Part shown: in pieces, positions 26,850-35,212 of the stretch | How positions within the stretch are numbered: position 1 is the first letter of the stretch | Layout of the letters: the number at the start of each line of letters is the position of its first letter | Position numbers and translations under genes: made by a program | Origin: Flavobacterium pectinovorum | Lineage (GTDB): Bacteria; Bacteroidota; Bacteroidia; Flavobacteriales; Flavobacteriaceae | DNA: 64,000 nucleotides | Direction: 5' to 3' | NCBI RefSeq assembly: GCF_022802975.1 | Contig: NZ_JAFEVZ010000011.1 | Span: 109,611-173,610, forward strand | Notes under the pieces: model-generated | The model's input: only the letters and a program-made list of their open reading frames with translations | Database searches by the model: none | Told to the model about the DNA's origin: nothing

Positions 26850-27253
26850 TAATCTGTTTTAAAATTTTTTAATTCGGTAATTGAAATCTCAAAAGCGTCG
26901 GCATATTTTTGTAAAATTTTGTCGTTTAATTTGGCAAAAACAGACGGTTTAAAATGTCTTTTTACGCGCCATTTCCACATATCAACATAACCGGAAAGAA
27001 TAGAAAGATCCATTTTATTCAATTCCATAAAATAACAAATCGGACTCAATTCTCCGTTCAGTACTTTTAGTTTTGCTTCTTCTGCACGTTCTTTTATATC
27101 GTCAATGGCATTAGAAAGTGCAATCGCTTTTGGCTCCCAGCCTGTACTCAAAGCGGTTGTATAATTGCCGTTTTCATCAGTAGCGTAAACCAGTTCTCTG
27201 AGGTTCTTTTTGCTTAAATTTCCATCGTGCTGTGGTACATTTTCTTTTTCCAT
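26849..27253 (-). CDS. conserved small protein of the flexirubin cluster
   Basis: 134 residues, no signal peptide, mostly alpha helical. Conserved-looking blocks are LRELVYATDENGNYTTALSTGWEPK and, near the C-terminus, KRHFKPSVFAKLNDKILQKYADAFEIS, reminiscent of a helix-turn-helix regulator tail. I do not know a function. Because it overlaps the BtrH-like gene by one base and always-coupled translation is expected, a partner or helper role for the acyltransferase seems more likely than a separate regulator. Confidence 0.6.
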   Translation of the reverse strand: MEKENVPQHDGNLSKKNLRELVYATDENGNYTTALSTGWEPKAIALSNAIDDIKERAEEAKLKVLNGELSPICYFMELNKMDLSILSGYVDMWKWRVKRHFKPSVFAKLNDKILQKYADAFEISITELKNFKTD

Positions 27254-27258
27254 GACGG

Positions 27259-28149
27259 TTAAATTTTAAGATGCATTACTTCTTCCAGTAAAGGTGCTAA
27301 TCCGTCTTTGGTTATGTTATCATTGTTCCAAAAACTCATCACGCAGCTTACATAGTTATCTCTTACTTTTTCTGCAACATAATAAACGGTTAAAGTTTTT
27401 CCGCCAGACATTCCGGCCAATAATGATTTCATTCCTGTAAAATCAAAAACTATTTTTTTTGCAGTAGTTTCGGTTCCTTCAAATACAACAGTTGTTTGTT
27501 CTTCTGAAATAACTTTAATACCACCTTTACTTTTTGTAATAGTAAATTGATTGTCAACAGCAGTTTTGGCACTTTCAATATTTTTATGAACAGACCAATT
27601 CATTTCGCCGTTATAAGGACACTGAACAGTATTAACGTTTGTCCAGGAACAATTATTTCCCAGCCTAATTTTTCTTCCTGCAAAACCGATTGAGTCAATT
27701 GTCATTGATTCAAAAACCTCTTCAGGAATTTCGTTTTTTATGATTCGGTTTATGTATTGTTTTTCAAAATCTGCTTCGGGTTTATTAAAGTAGCCAAACC
27801 AAATAATCGTAATGGTTTTATTGTTGTCTTCTACAAAATAATAAGAATTTGTCTGAACTAAATTGTCAGTAATTTTTTTTGTTTTAACAACGTGTAAATT
27901 GTTATTTGAAAGAGATTCATCTTTGGTTTTTAAATCGCTGTCTTTTATATCGAATTTTTTATAAATCTTTTTTAGTGACTTTTCAGAAAAATCATAATTA
28001 TAGGTTTGACTTGAAAAATCAATACCATCAATATTATAATAAGTCGCACTTTGAGTGTTTATTGCTTTTAAGCGTTGTGAGAAATCATCATTTTGACAAT
28101 AGACAAAAGCAGATAAAAAAAGCAGTAGCAAAGAAGTTGTTTTTTTCAT
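27259..28149 (-). CDS. exported protein of unknown function
   Basis: 296 residues with a clear signal peptide (to AFVYCQ) and a mixed alpha/beta mature domain. It has two cysteines (NNCSWTNVNTVQCPYNG) that may form a disulphide. No family recognised. It is embedded between a dehydratase and the BtrH-like unit, 5 bp before the latter's small partner, so it belongs to the operon. It may be a periplasmic pigment-binding or assembly factor, but the sequence shows nothing decisive. Confidence 0.58.
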   Translation of the reverse strand: MKKTTSLLLLFLSAFVYCQNDDFSQRLKAINTQSATYYNIDGIDFSSQTYNYDFSEKSLKKIYKKFDIKDSDLKTKDESLSNNNLHVVKTKKITDNLVQTNSYYFVEDNNKTITIIWFGYFNKPEADFEKQYINRIIKNEIPEEVFESMTIDSIGFAGRKIRLGNNCSWTNVNTVQCPYNGEMNWSVHKNIESAKTAVDNQFTITKSKGGIKVISEEQTTVVFEGTETTAKKIVFDFTGMKSLLAGMSGGKTLTVYYVAEKVRDNYVSCVMSFWNNDNITKDGLAPLLEEVMHLKI

Positions 28150-28165
28150 TTTTTTATTGATTATC

Positions 28166-28630
28166 TTATTCTAATGCCAAAATCGTTTTTTGAATAAACA
28201 AATTAATTTCGCATTCTAAAAGTATTTTGTCTTCGAGTAAGCTTTGACAGCTCATTGTGCACAATGTATAATCGTCTCCTGTAAATTTGGAAACCAAAGT
28301 TGATTTCGTTGTTATTGTATCGCCAGTTTTTGGCAGTGCATTAATTTTTAGATTTTTTATAGCGCTGATGAAACCTATAACATTTACGTTTTCATGTTCT
28401 GTTCCGTCATCCTCAAAAAAATATTTTTTCCCAACGATAGCCGAACAGGTTTGTGCGGTATTTTCAATCAGACCTGCTTCAGTAAAAACACCATTATCAA
28501 CAAAAATATTATCTGTTTTAATCAAAAAGGAAGTTTTTACAAAGTTGGCATCGATATCTAAAATCAAATCAACCATCAGCATTGGAGCACGATGAGGCAA
28601 ATAATTTTGGATGTCAATTCCGATTTTCAT
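28166..28630 (-). CDS. hot-dog 3-hydroxyacyl-ACP dehydratase
   Basis: 154 residues of the FabZ/FabA-like dehydratase group used in aryl-polyene synthesis (ApeI/ApeP-like). The key histidine appears early in YLPHRAPMLMVD and the acidic residue in FTEAGLIENTAQTCSA, the same N- to C-terminal order as the neighbouring 145-residue paralogue. The pair may act as a heterodimer to introduce trans double bonds. It is 3 bp downstream of that paralogue. Confidence 0.8.
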   Translation of the reverse strand: MKIGIDIQNYLPHRAPMLMVDLILDIDANFVKTSFLIKTDNIFVDNGVFTEAGLIENTAQTCSAIVGKKYFFEDDGTEHENVNVIGFISAIKNLKINALPKTGDTITTKSTLVSKFTGDDYTLCTMSCQSLLEDKILLECEINLFIQKTILALE

Positions 28631-28633
28631 CTT

Positions 28634-29071
28634 TTATTTGGCTAAAACAGTTTTCATTTGTCCCTTTGCAATTTCTTCATTATTTAAAAAAGTCACAATA
28701 TCAACTAAAGTTACTCCGGCAAATTCCTGTAAAACAGTAACATTTGACTGAATGGTATCGTTGATTTGAGGCAGTTTTTTAATTTCAATATCTTTAATAG
28801 AGCCGATGTAACCCGTTGGTGCGGTTTCATTTTTCAAAAAAAACTGATAACCGGTATGCAAAGCCACAGACTGGGCCATGTGTTCGATTAAACCCGCTTC
28901 TAAAAAAGTATTTTCTTCTAAAAATATATTGTTATGTTCAATTTTAAAACCCGAAACCAATGAAGTTTCAGAGTACGAAAACAGGCTGTTTACCATTACA
29001 AAAGGAAACTTTTGCGGAATCAGGTTTTCGACTGCTTCTTTTTCTAAAAGTACAATAGTTTTCATTAGCAA
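28634..29071 (-). CDS. hot-dog dehydratase paralogue
   Basis: 145 residues with the same fold and blocks as the gene after it (IPQKFPFVMVNSLFSYSE, FLEAGLIEHMAQSVALHTGYQF), but the early histidine is replaced by glutamine-lysine (PQKFPF). That suggests a catalytically altered half of a heterodimer. The annotated start overlaps the darB stop by 7 bp, and an ATG two codons in (29065) is equally plausible. Confidence 0.75.
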   Translation of the reverse strand: MLMKTIVLLEKEAVENLIPQKFPFVMVNSLFSYSETSLVSGFKIEHNNIFLEENTFLEAGLIEHMAQSVALHTGYQFFLKNETAPTGYIGSIKDIEIKKLPQINDTIQSNVTVLQEFAGVTLVDIVTFLNNEEIAKGQMKTVLAK

Positions 29072-30198
29072 ACGGTTAGATAAGCATACGCAAATGAAAA
29101 TCTTCCACTTTCCGGAACCGACAATAAAATGCGGTCGCCTTTTTTTAATTTTCCGGAGTTCATCAATTCTTCAACAGCTACATAAATTGAAGCAGAACCG
29201 ATGTTGCCTACCGTTAAAAGGTTCATAAACCATTTTTCATCGGTAATTACAATTCCTTTTTCGCTTAAGCCTTTTTTTAATCCATCTACAAAAAAGTTAG
29301 ACGAAACGTGTGGCAGGAAATAATCGATTTGATCTGCTGTAATGTTATTTTTAGACATTGCCTCACTCATGCTCTGAACGCCTTTTGGTAAAATAAATTC
29401 GTCAAGCAGTTTTACATCCTGTTTCACAGCGAATATTGATTCGTTCAGCCATTGTTCCGGAGTAAAATCGCTCCATGGTTTTATTTCGCCGTTTTCTAAT
29501 TTGTCTCCGCCGGCATACATACAGGTTTCTAATTCGAAAGCATACGAATACGATTCCATCCATTCGATTTTTAGTGAAATTTCACCGTTTGGTTTATTTT
29601 CCAATAAAAAAGCTCCGGCTCCGTCTGATAACATCCAGCGTAAAAAATCTTTTTTGAAAGCGATAATAGGCTGTTCTTCCAGATTTTTTAAGTTGATGAT
29701 TTCGTTGTTATATTTTTGGGCAGAAAGCCAGGTCGAAACTTTTTCAGAACCGGTACAGATGGCGTTTTTAGAATTTCCGGCTTTTATAGAAAGAAAACCA
29801 TATTTCAGGGCATTCATTCCTGAGCAGCAAATTCCCATTGAAGAATTTAACTCAACCGATTTGTTTTTCAATAATCCGTGAACCATTGCGGCATGTGAAG
29901 GCGCAATTATATCCGGGGATGAGGTTCCGCAGGACAATACTTCTAAATCCTGATCTGTAAAGTTTTTATCAAACAGTTGCACAATAGCATTTTTTGCCAG
30001 TTCAGCATTGGTGTGTGTACTTTTGCCGTTTTTATCTACGGCGTAATATCGGGTTGTAATTTTATTATTGCGTAAAATAATGCGTCTTGCTTTTGAGGCA
30101 GTATCATTTATCAATCCTAAATAAGTTTCCATTTCATCATTTGAAACGGGATCATTTGGCAAATACTTTGCGGCTTTGGTTATATATACGTCAAACAT
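29065..30198 (-). CDS. darB: DarB-like beta-ketoacyl synthase III
   Basis: 377 residues of the FabH/KAS III family. The triad is present: Cys125 in GICCSGMNA, His in YFLPHVSSNF and Asn in TVGNIGSAS. In Bacteroidota and Pseudomonas, DarB couples a beta-ketoacyl thioester with an alpha,beta-unsaturated one to give the cyclohexanedione precursor of dialkylresorcinols, which DarA then aromatises. Its place directly downstream of darA supports this. It is transcribed with darA and the dehydratase pair. Confidence 0.88.
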   Translation of the reverse strand: MFDVYITKAAKYLPNDPVSNDEMETYLGLINDTASKARRIILRNNKITTRYYAVDKNGKSTHTNAELAKNAIVQLFDKNFTDQDLEVLSCGTSSPDIIAPSHAAMVHGLLKNKSVELNSSMGICCSGMNALKYGFLSIKAGNSKNAICTGSEKVSTWLSAQKYNNEIINLKNLEEQPIIAFKKDFLRWMLSDGAGAFLLENKPNGEISLKIEWMESYSYAFELETCMYAGGDKLENGEIKPWSDFTPEQWLNESIFAVKQDVKLLDEFILPKGVQSMSEAMSKNNITADQIDYFLPHVSSNFFVDGLKKGLSEKGIVITDEKWFMNLLTVGNIGSASIYVAVEELMNSGKLKKGDRILLSVPESGRFSFAYAYLTVC

Positions 30199-30215
30199 AA
30201 TATAATTTTCCTCTT

Positions 30216-31118
30216 CTAAACTCCTTGATAATATTGAGTTTCTTTTTTTATGGTTTTTAACTTAAAAGGATAGGTAATAAGATGCAATATATACACTATT
30301 GGCGAGATTAACCATATAGCTAAGAATAAATAAATATAAAATATTTTGAGAAGCTGTGCTCTTTTTTTTGGATTTTTATAAATGAAATTAGACCATTTAT
30401 TAAAAATTTTATTTGCCGTTTTATCAACCGTGACCAGATAAGGACTAATTCGAACAGCATCAGCGGCTACTAACTTGGGTTGTAAATCATTTAATGTATT
30501 CTGATTGAACTGCGAAAGAATGATATCTCCAAATTTCGTTGATTCCCGGATATCTTTTTCAGAAACGCCGGGTAACGGAAAAAAGCCCAGATACTTCTTT
30601 TTGACTCCAGAAAACAGCCATTCGACAATAGTTAAAACGCTAATTAAGTTTCCGACACGATCGACCAAAGCGATATTTCCAACCAATTGAGCGTTGGCTT
30701 CTTTTAGTAAAACCTTAATTTTTTCCTGAGCCATGAACCACATATTGCGGGAACCGTTGATGGTAACTATGGGTGTATTGTTCAGGATTTTTTTTCCTTC
30801 GGCACTTTTTAAAAAAGAATTGATCGGAATGGAGGGTGATAAATACCAAACCTGATAGTGAAACAAAACTAAATCAAATTTTGTATTCAGGATTTCTTCT
30901 GAAACTGGTTTTAAGTCAGTTGGAATTTGTAGAAAAGATTCGGGGAAAGCATCAAAAAAGGAAGCTTTGTTCCAGGGAAAAGGGAAAGGTTTTTCTAATT
31001 GAATTTCATGAAAAGTTACTTTTATTTCTTCAGAATTTAAGAAGGGTTCTGCAATATTTTGCGCAATCGATTTTAATTGTCCGGACTGAGAATAAAAAAT
31101 AACGAGAACATTTTTCAT
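30216..31118 (-). CDS. darA: DarA, dialkylresorcinol-forming aromatase
   Basis: 300 residues with a flavodoxin-like N-terminus (VLVIFYSQSGQLKSIAQNI) and a hydrophobic C-terminal region (LFLAIWLISPIVYILHLITY), so probably membrane-associated. DarA oxidises the DarB product to the aromatic resorcinol of flexirubin. I start at ATG 31118, not the upstream TTG at 31139, because the conserved N-terminus MKNVLVIFYSQSG begins there. A TATTTTTG promoter box lies 22 bp upstream of this ATG. Confidence 0.88.
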   Translation of the reverse strand: MKNVLVIFYSQSGQLKSIAQNIAEPFLNSEEIKVTFHEIQLEKPFPFPWNKASFFDAFPESFLQIPTDLKPVSEEILNTKFDLVLFHYQVWYLSPSIPINSFLKSAEGKKILNNTPIVTINGSRNMWFMAQEKIKVLLKEANAQLVGNIALVDRVGNLISVLTIVEWLFSGVKKKYLGFFPLPGVSEKDIRESTKFGDIILSQFNQNTLNDLQPKLVAADAVRISPYLVTVDKTANKIFNKWSNFIYKNPKKRAQLLKIFYIYLFLAIWLISPIVYILHLITYPFKLKTIKKETQYYQGV

Positions 31119-31122
31119 TTTG

Positions 31123-31148
31123 GTTTGCTTAGGTTGCAAACAAAAATA
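31123..31148 (-). promoter_or_regulatory. darA promoter with a small dyad
   Basis: On the minus strand TATTTTTG (31141-31148) matches the TAnnTTTG -7 element of Bacteroidota promoters and is about 22 bp before the darA ATG. Immediately downstream lies a perfect dyad GTTTGC-N7-GCAAAC (31123-31141) around the expected start of transcription. A clear -33 TTTG at the right spacing was not found, so the call is tentative. Confidence 0.45.
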
Positions 31149-31228
31149 AGTAAATTTTATTTAAACGGATTTTCTTGTTAGAAGGATTTGTAAAAGAAGA
31201 TTCTGTTTTATGGTCTAATGTAATTTTT

Positions 31229-31567
31229 TTATTCTTCAGGTAGAAATTCAGAAATCTGATTATGTATATCGGGAATTTTGTTTTTCATTACATCCCAAAC
31301 AATTGTATAATTGACACCCATATAATCATGAATTAATCGGTCTCTCATTCCGGCCATATTTTTCCATTGAATTGTATTTCATCTTTCTTTGATTTCAACC
31401 GGAATTTTCTTTGTTGCTTCTCCAATAATTTCTAAACTTCTAACTACAGCTCGTTTCAGAGTTTAATCTTCTATGAAATTTTCGAATAGCAAGTTTTTAC
31501 TAATAGCCATAATGTACGAGCATTCATCTTGGATATGTCTCAGATATTCTTTCGGATCTTTAGACAT
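31229..31567 (-). pseudogene. HepT-like HEPN toxin, two in-frame stops
   Basis: Reading from ATG 31567 gives 112 codons of a DUF86/HepT protein (MSKDPKEYLRHIQDECSYIM...LKRAVVRSLEIIGEA...MAGMRDRLIHDYMGVNY...EFLPEE) in one frame, but broken by TAA at codon 35 (31463-31465) and TGA at codon 63 (31379-31381). The RNase motif Rx4HxY (RDRLIHDY) is preserved after the second stop. It overlaps the MntA-like gene by 8 bp, as intact pairs do. HepT is an RNA-cleaving toxin silenced by MntA adenylylation; here only the antidote seems functional. The stops look like point mutations because the frame is otherwise undisturbed. Confidence 0.8.
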
Positions 31568-31856
31568 ATTGAACTTCATTTAAGATTTTAGGTCCAATAT
31601 AAGGACTTAATCCATTTTTAGTAACAACTTCTACTTTTTCGTTTTTGAAGATTTTTTCGAATAAATCATAGACGGCCATATAGTTGTCAAAATTTTCTTT
31701 CTCAGGTTCAAAATCTATCAGTAAATCAATATCACTTTCGCTTGATTGTTCATTGCGAAGGTATGAACCAAATAAACCAACATTTCGAATGCCAAATTCA
31801 GAAAATTTTTGCTTATTAGATTTTAGCGTTTTTAATATGTTTTCTTTTGTTGTCAT
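31560..31856 (-). CDS. mntA: MntA-like antitoxin nucleotidyltransferase
   Basis: 98 residues with the minimal nucleotidyltransferase signature GSYLRNEQSSESDIDLLIDF, that is GS-x10-DxD, giving the two metal-binding aspartates. In MNT/HEPN pairs this protein transfers AMP onto the HepT toxin to switch it off. The toxin gene next to it is broken. The pair lies between darA and an acyltransferase gene of the pigment cluster, so it probably inserted as a passenger. A TATATTTG promoter box sits just upstream. Confidence 0.85.
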   Translation of the reverse strand: MTTKENILKTLKSNKQKFSEFGIRNVGLFGSYLRNEQSSESDIDLLIDFEPEKENFDNYMAVYDLFEKIFKNEKVEVVTKNGLSPYIGPKILNEVQYV

Positions 31857-31869
31857 TTGAAACTTTTCT

Positions 31870-31877
31870 CAAATATA
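31870..31877 (-). promoter_or_regulatory. promoter -7 box of the MntA/HepT module
   Basis: Minus-strand TATATTTG, a perfect TAnnTTTG match, ends about 13 bp before the mntA ATG. A matching -33 element was not clear. It gives the toxin-antitoxin module its own start within the pigment operon. Confidence 0.45.
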
Positions 31878-31910
31878 CAAAACTTTGTCTTTTTAAATTT
31901 GTGAAAAAAA

Positions 31911-32792
31911 CTACGTCTTTGAATCATTCCAAAAATCGAAATAATTGAACCACTGCAAAGGATATTTCTGAAGAATGCTTTCTACGCTTTGTACATATTC
32001 TTTCAATAATCCTTTTTCATCACGATGTTTGACGGTGGCTTCCCTGGCGTACAAATGATAATGAAGATTTGGCTCTTTCATTACATAAACAAAAACTACG
32101 GGAACTTTTAAACGGGAAGCAATCAAAAATGGGCCAGCCGGAAAATTGGCTTCTTTTCCCAGAATATTTTCAGAAAGTGATTTGGTACCTTCAAAATAGC
32201 GATCGCCGGTAAAACAAACCAATTCATTATTGGCCAAAGCGGCATTAATCTCAAAAATATGAGACAAATCGTCTTTGATGATAATAAATTTTACCGAATG
32301 TTTCTGAGCAACACTTTCAAGATAATTTTTGATAGCCGAATGTTCTAAATCGGTACTAACTAAATTAATTTGAAAATTAAGATCTATATCAGCCAAAAAA
32401 TGTTCGGCAATTTGAAAATTTCCAATGTGAGCGCTGATTAAAACGCCGCCTTTTTTTTCTTTTAAAAGATTTTTAAGGATTTCGATTCCGTCAAATTCGT
32501 AGGTAAATCTATTTCGCATTCCTGCCGAAATAGAAACTTTGTCAATAATGGTCTGTCCAAAAGTATAGTAACTTTTGAAAACCATTTTTTTAGATTTAAA
32601 TCTTGAATATTGCAGTCTTTCTTTAAAATAATAAAAGATAGCTTTATTGCTTTTCTTTAGAAACAAAAAGTAATAAGAAGCGACAAAATAAAGCAAAAAA
32701 TAAGCAGATTTGACACCCGCTTTCTGAATCAAAAAAACGAATATTCTATAGCCTAAAACTGTTCCTTTTGATTTGCCATCCCATTGACTCAT
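31911..32792 (-). CDS. LpxL-like lipid A/lysophospholipid acyltransferase family protein
   Basis: 293 residues of the HtrB/LpxL fold with an N-terminal membrane segment. The motif GGVLISAHIGNFQIAEH matches the family's HX4(D/E), but the acidic position is glutamine (His122, Gln127), so it may bind acyl carrier substrates rather than run the usual reaction. The later CFTGDRYFEGT and FPAGPFLIASRLKVPVVFVY blocks are typical. Homologues occur in most aryl-polyene clusters. Its start shares one base with the ACP stop (TAATG arrangement), so it is co-translated with that carrier. Confidence 0.8.
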   Translation of the reverse strand: MSQWDGKSKGTVLGYRIFVFLIQKAGVKSAYFLLYFVASYYFLFLKKSNKAIFYYFKERLQYSRFKSKKMVFKSYYTFGQTIIDKVSISAGMRNRFTYEFDGIEILKNLLKEKKGGVLISAHIGNFQIAEHFLADIDLNFQINLVSTDLEHSAIKNYLESVAQKHSVKFIIIKDDLSHIFEINAALANNELVCFTGDRYFEGTKSLSENILGKEANFPAGPFLIASRLKVPVVFVYVMKEPNLHYHLYAREATVKHRDEKGLLKEYVQSVESILQKYPLQWFNYFDFWNDSKT

Positions 32793-33046
32793 TAAGCAGT
32801 TTTAGCTTTTAATTTTGACTCGATAAGGTCATAAAAGTTCTGAAAAGTAGCGATTCCGACAAAATCAACTTCAACCAGTTTTACACCAAAGTTAGATTCG
32901 ATAGAAACGACTAAGTCAACGTAATCCAAACTGTCCAGCCCAAGTGTATCTTTTAAATTAGCATCCGGTTCAATTTCGTCATTGTCAACTTCAAATTCAT
33001 CAACCAAAAAACCATTAATTCGTGCTATAATCTCTTCTTTATTCAT
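32792..33046 (-). CDS. acyl carrier protein (second of the cluster)
   Basis: 84 residues from ATG 33046; the longer open frame to 33124 is not used because the carrier begins at MNKEEIIARI. The modified serine is Ser39 in TLGLDSLDYVDLVV. It overlaps the ketosynthase stop by 8 bp and abuts the acyltransferase, so ketosynthase, carrier and acyltransferase form one translational unit. Confidence 0.9.
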   Translation of the reverse strand: MNKEEIIARINGFLVDEFEVDNDEIEPDANLKDTLGLDSLDYVDLVVSIESNFGVKLVEVDFVGIATFQNFYDLIESKLKAKTA

Positions 33047-34274
33047 TTTCCAATTTAAACTTTTTAACCACCAACGCAGAGTTGGTTCCTCCGAACCCGA
33101 AGGAATTGGACAAAAATATATCAAATTTTTTGTTTAATGTACTTTTGACCAAATTTAATTTAGCGGCATCTTCATCCGGATTTTCCAAATTGATGTTTGG
33201 CGCAATAAAATCGTGCTGCATCATTAGAATCGAGTAGATTATTTCGCTGGCTCCGGCCATCCAGCATTCGTGCCCGGTCATTGATTTTGTAGAACTTACA
33301 TACGGATTTTTCTCACCAAAAACTTCAAAGATAGCTTTGGCTTCGTTTGAGTCTCCAACCGGAGTTGAGGTAGCGTGTGCATTTATATATTCAATATCTG
33401 ATGCTTTTAAGTTTGCTTCTTCAAGTGCTCTTTTCATTGCGGTAGCAGGTCCTTCGACATTTGGAGTTGAAATATGACCTCCGTTTGATGAAAATCCGTA
33501 ACCGGAAACTTCGGCAATAATGTTGGCACCGCGTGCAAGGGCAGACTCGTAACTTTCTAAAATTAAAGTCGCACCACCGCCACTCGGAATTAATCCATCA
33601 CGATCCGCGTCAAAAGGTCTTGAGGCTTTTTCAGGATCATTTTCTCTGTTGGAAAAAACGCCTAAACCGTCAAAACTGCTCATGGCGTATTTATTGATTT
33701 CCTGTGCGCCTCCGGTAATAATAATATCCTGGAAACCGCTTTTGATTAAAAAATAAGCCAGTCCAATAGAATGCGAACCACTTGCGCAGGCTGCACTTAC
33801 GGTTAAGTTGATTCCTCTCAGTTTAAATATTGTAGATAAATTCATCGTAACCGTTGAATTCATCGATTTAAAAATCGCTCCCGAACCAATTAATGCCGTA
33901 TCTTTTTTCTCGCGAACGATATCTGTAGCATCAATAATGGCTTTAGAAACACTGTCATTTCCGTACATGATTCCAACTTCGCGATTTTCAAAAAAAGCGT
34001 CGTCAATATTGGCATTTTTCAATGCTTCGATAGTCGCCATATAAGCATATTCGGTTTCTTCACCAATGCTCATACGCTGTCTTCGGTTCAGTAAATTTTT
34101 TAAATCAGCTTTTGGAACCATTCCGGTCAAAGCTGATTGAAAACCAAATTCTTTTCGTTCAGCATCAAACTGAATCCCGGATTTTCCTTTGTATAATGAT
34201 TCTTTTACTTCGTCTAATGAAGTACCAATGCAGGAATAAATTCCCATTCCAGTAATTACAACTCTCCTGTTCAT
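33039..34274 (-). CDS. beta-ketoacyl-ACP synthase (FabB/FabF type)
   Basis: 411-residue condensing enzyme with a full triad: Cys163 in SAACASGSHS, His300 in NAHATSTPVGD and His335 in SMTGHECWMAG. The HATSTP variant and length place it nearer FabB/FabF than the other ketosynthases of this window, so it may serve the fatty or alkyl chain. It is coupled to the 84-residue carrier. The palindromic gap upstream separates it from fabG. Confidence 0.9.
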   Translation of the reverse strand: MNRRVVITGMGIYSCIGTSLDEVKESLYKGKSGIQFDAERKEFGFQSALTGMVPKADLKNLLNRRQRMSIGEETEYAYMATIEALKNANIDDAFFENREVGIMYGNDSVSKAIIDATDIVREKKDTALIGSGAIFKSMNSTVTMNLSTIFKLRGINLTVSAACASGSHSIGLAYFLIKSGFQDIIITGGAQEINKYAMSSFDGLGVFSNRENDPEKASRPFDADRDGLIPSGGGATLILESYESALARGANIIAEVSGYGFSSNGGHISTPNVEGPATAMKRALEEANLKASDIEYINAHATSTPVGDSNEAKAIFEVFGEKNPYVSSTKSMTGHECWMAGASEIIYSILMMQHDFIAPNINLENPDEDAAKLNLVKSTLNKKFDIFLSNSFGFGGTNSALVVKKFKLENE

Positions 34275-34311
34275 CTTCTTTTTTAAAGTAATTTTTTATC
34301 CGTAAAGTATT

Positions 34312-34459
34312 TTTTTAAACACATAGATACATAGTTTTTGTAAACTCAAAAAGGCGTTTCACTTATTTTAAATAAACATAGTTCTCTATGTGAAAGAAAT
34401 GTATTTCTCTTTTGTATTCTTTTTATGCATAGAAATCTATGTTTCTATGTGTTTAAAAT
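34312..34459. repeat. nested intergenic palindrome (family of 20317)
   Basis: Arms TTTAAACACATAGATACATAG and CTATGTTTCTATGTGTTTAAA enclose AGGCGTTTCACTT-like and CTATGTGAAAG words. The same outer and inner words occur at 20317-20450, so both are copies of one dispersed repeat placed between pigment genes. Confidence 0.78.
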
Positions 34460-34462
34460 ATT

Positions 34463-35194
34463 TTAAGAATATATTCCTCCGTTTATATTGATAATTTCTC
34501 CTGTAATGTAGCTTGATTTTTTTGAAATCAAAAAGCTTACCAAATCTGCGACTTCCTCGGCTTCGCCAAAACGATTTACAGGAATTAGTTTTAATAATTC
34601 TTTTTCGTCTAACTGACTTGTCATATCTGTTCTGATAAAACCCGGTGCAACAGCATTTACCGTTATATTGCGTTTTGCCACTTCCTGCGCCAAAGCTTTT
34701 GTAGCCGCAACAATGGCGCCTTTTGCAGCAGAATAATTGGTTTGTCCGGCTGTTCCTTTTACTCCGGAAACCGAAACCATATTGACGATTCGGCCATATT
34801 TATTGCGTAACATTTTCTGAATGAAAAACTGTGTCACATTAAAAAAACCATTCAGGCTTGTATTTACTACGCCGTTCCAGTCTTCGGGCGTCATCCACAT
34901 AAAAAGCCCGTCTTTTGTAATTCCGGCATTGTTTACAATGGCTTCAACAAGCGCTTCGGGATTTGCTTCCTGCCACTTTGTTAAAACAGATTGTACTTCT
35001 TCAAAATTAGAAACATCAAAACCTAAAATTTCTCCTGTTGCACCTAATTTTTGTATTTCCTGAAGTGTCTCTTCGGCAGCAGTTTTGTTTGAATGATAAT
35101 TAATCAGAATATGATAACTGGATTCAACAGCCAATTTTTTACAAACTGCACTGCCAATTCCTCTTGAACCGCCCGTTACTAATACACATTTCAT
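34463..35194 (-). CDS. fabG: FabG-type 3-oxoacyl-ACP reductase
   Basis: 243-residue short-chain dehydrogenase. The NADPH site GGSRGIG is at the N-terminus; the catalytic Ser, Tyr and Lys appear in VNMVSVSG and NYSAAKGA, and INGG near the C-terminus closes the fold. It reduces the beta-keto group of ACP-bound intermediates with NADPH before dehydration. It is the only ketoreductase seen in the cluster, so it probably serves both polyene and alkyl chains. The start is 18 bp after the WG-repeat gene. Confidence 0.9.
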   Translation of the reverse strand: MKCVLVTGGSRGIGSAVCKKLAVESSYHILINYHSNKTAAEETLQEIQKLGATGEILGFDVSNFEEVQSVLTKWQEANPEALVEAIVNNAGITKDGLFMWMTPEDWNGVVNTSLNGFFNVTQFFIQKMLRNKYGRIVNMVSVSGVKGTAGQTNYSAAKGAIVAATKALAQEVAKRNITVNAVAPGFIRTDMTSQLDEKELLKLIPVNRFGEAEEVADLVSFLISKKSSYITGEIININGGIYS

Positions 35195-35212
35195 TTTAAA
35201 AGATAGTTTTTA

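Noticed and set aside
32792..33124. 110-residue version of the second acyl carrier protein
   Set aside because: The extra 26 residues are the ketosynthase C-terminal DNA read in another frame; the carrier domain starts at ATG 33046.
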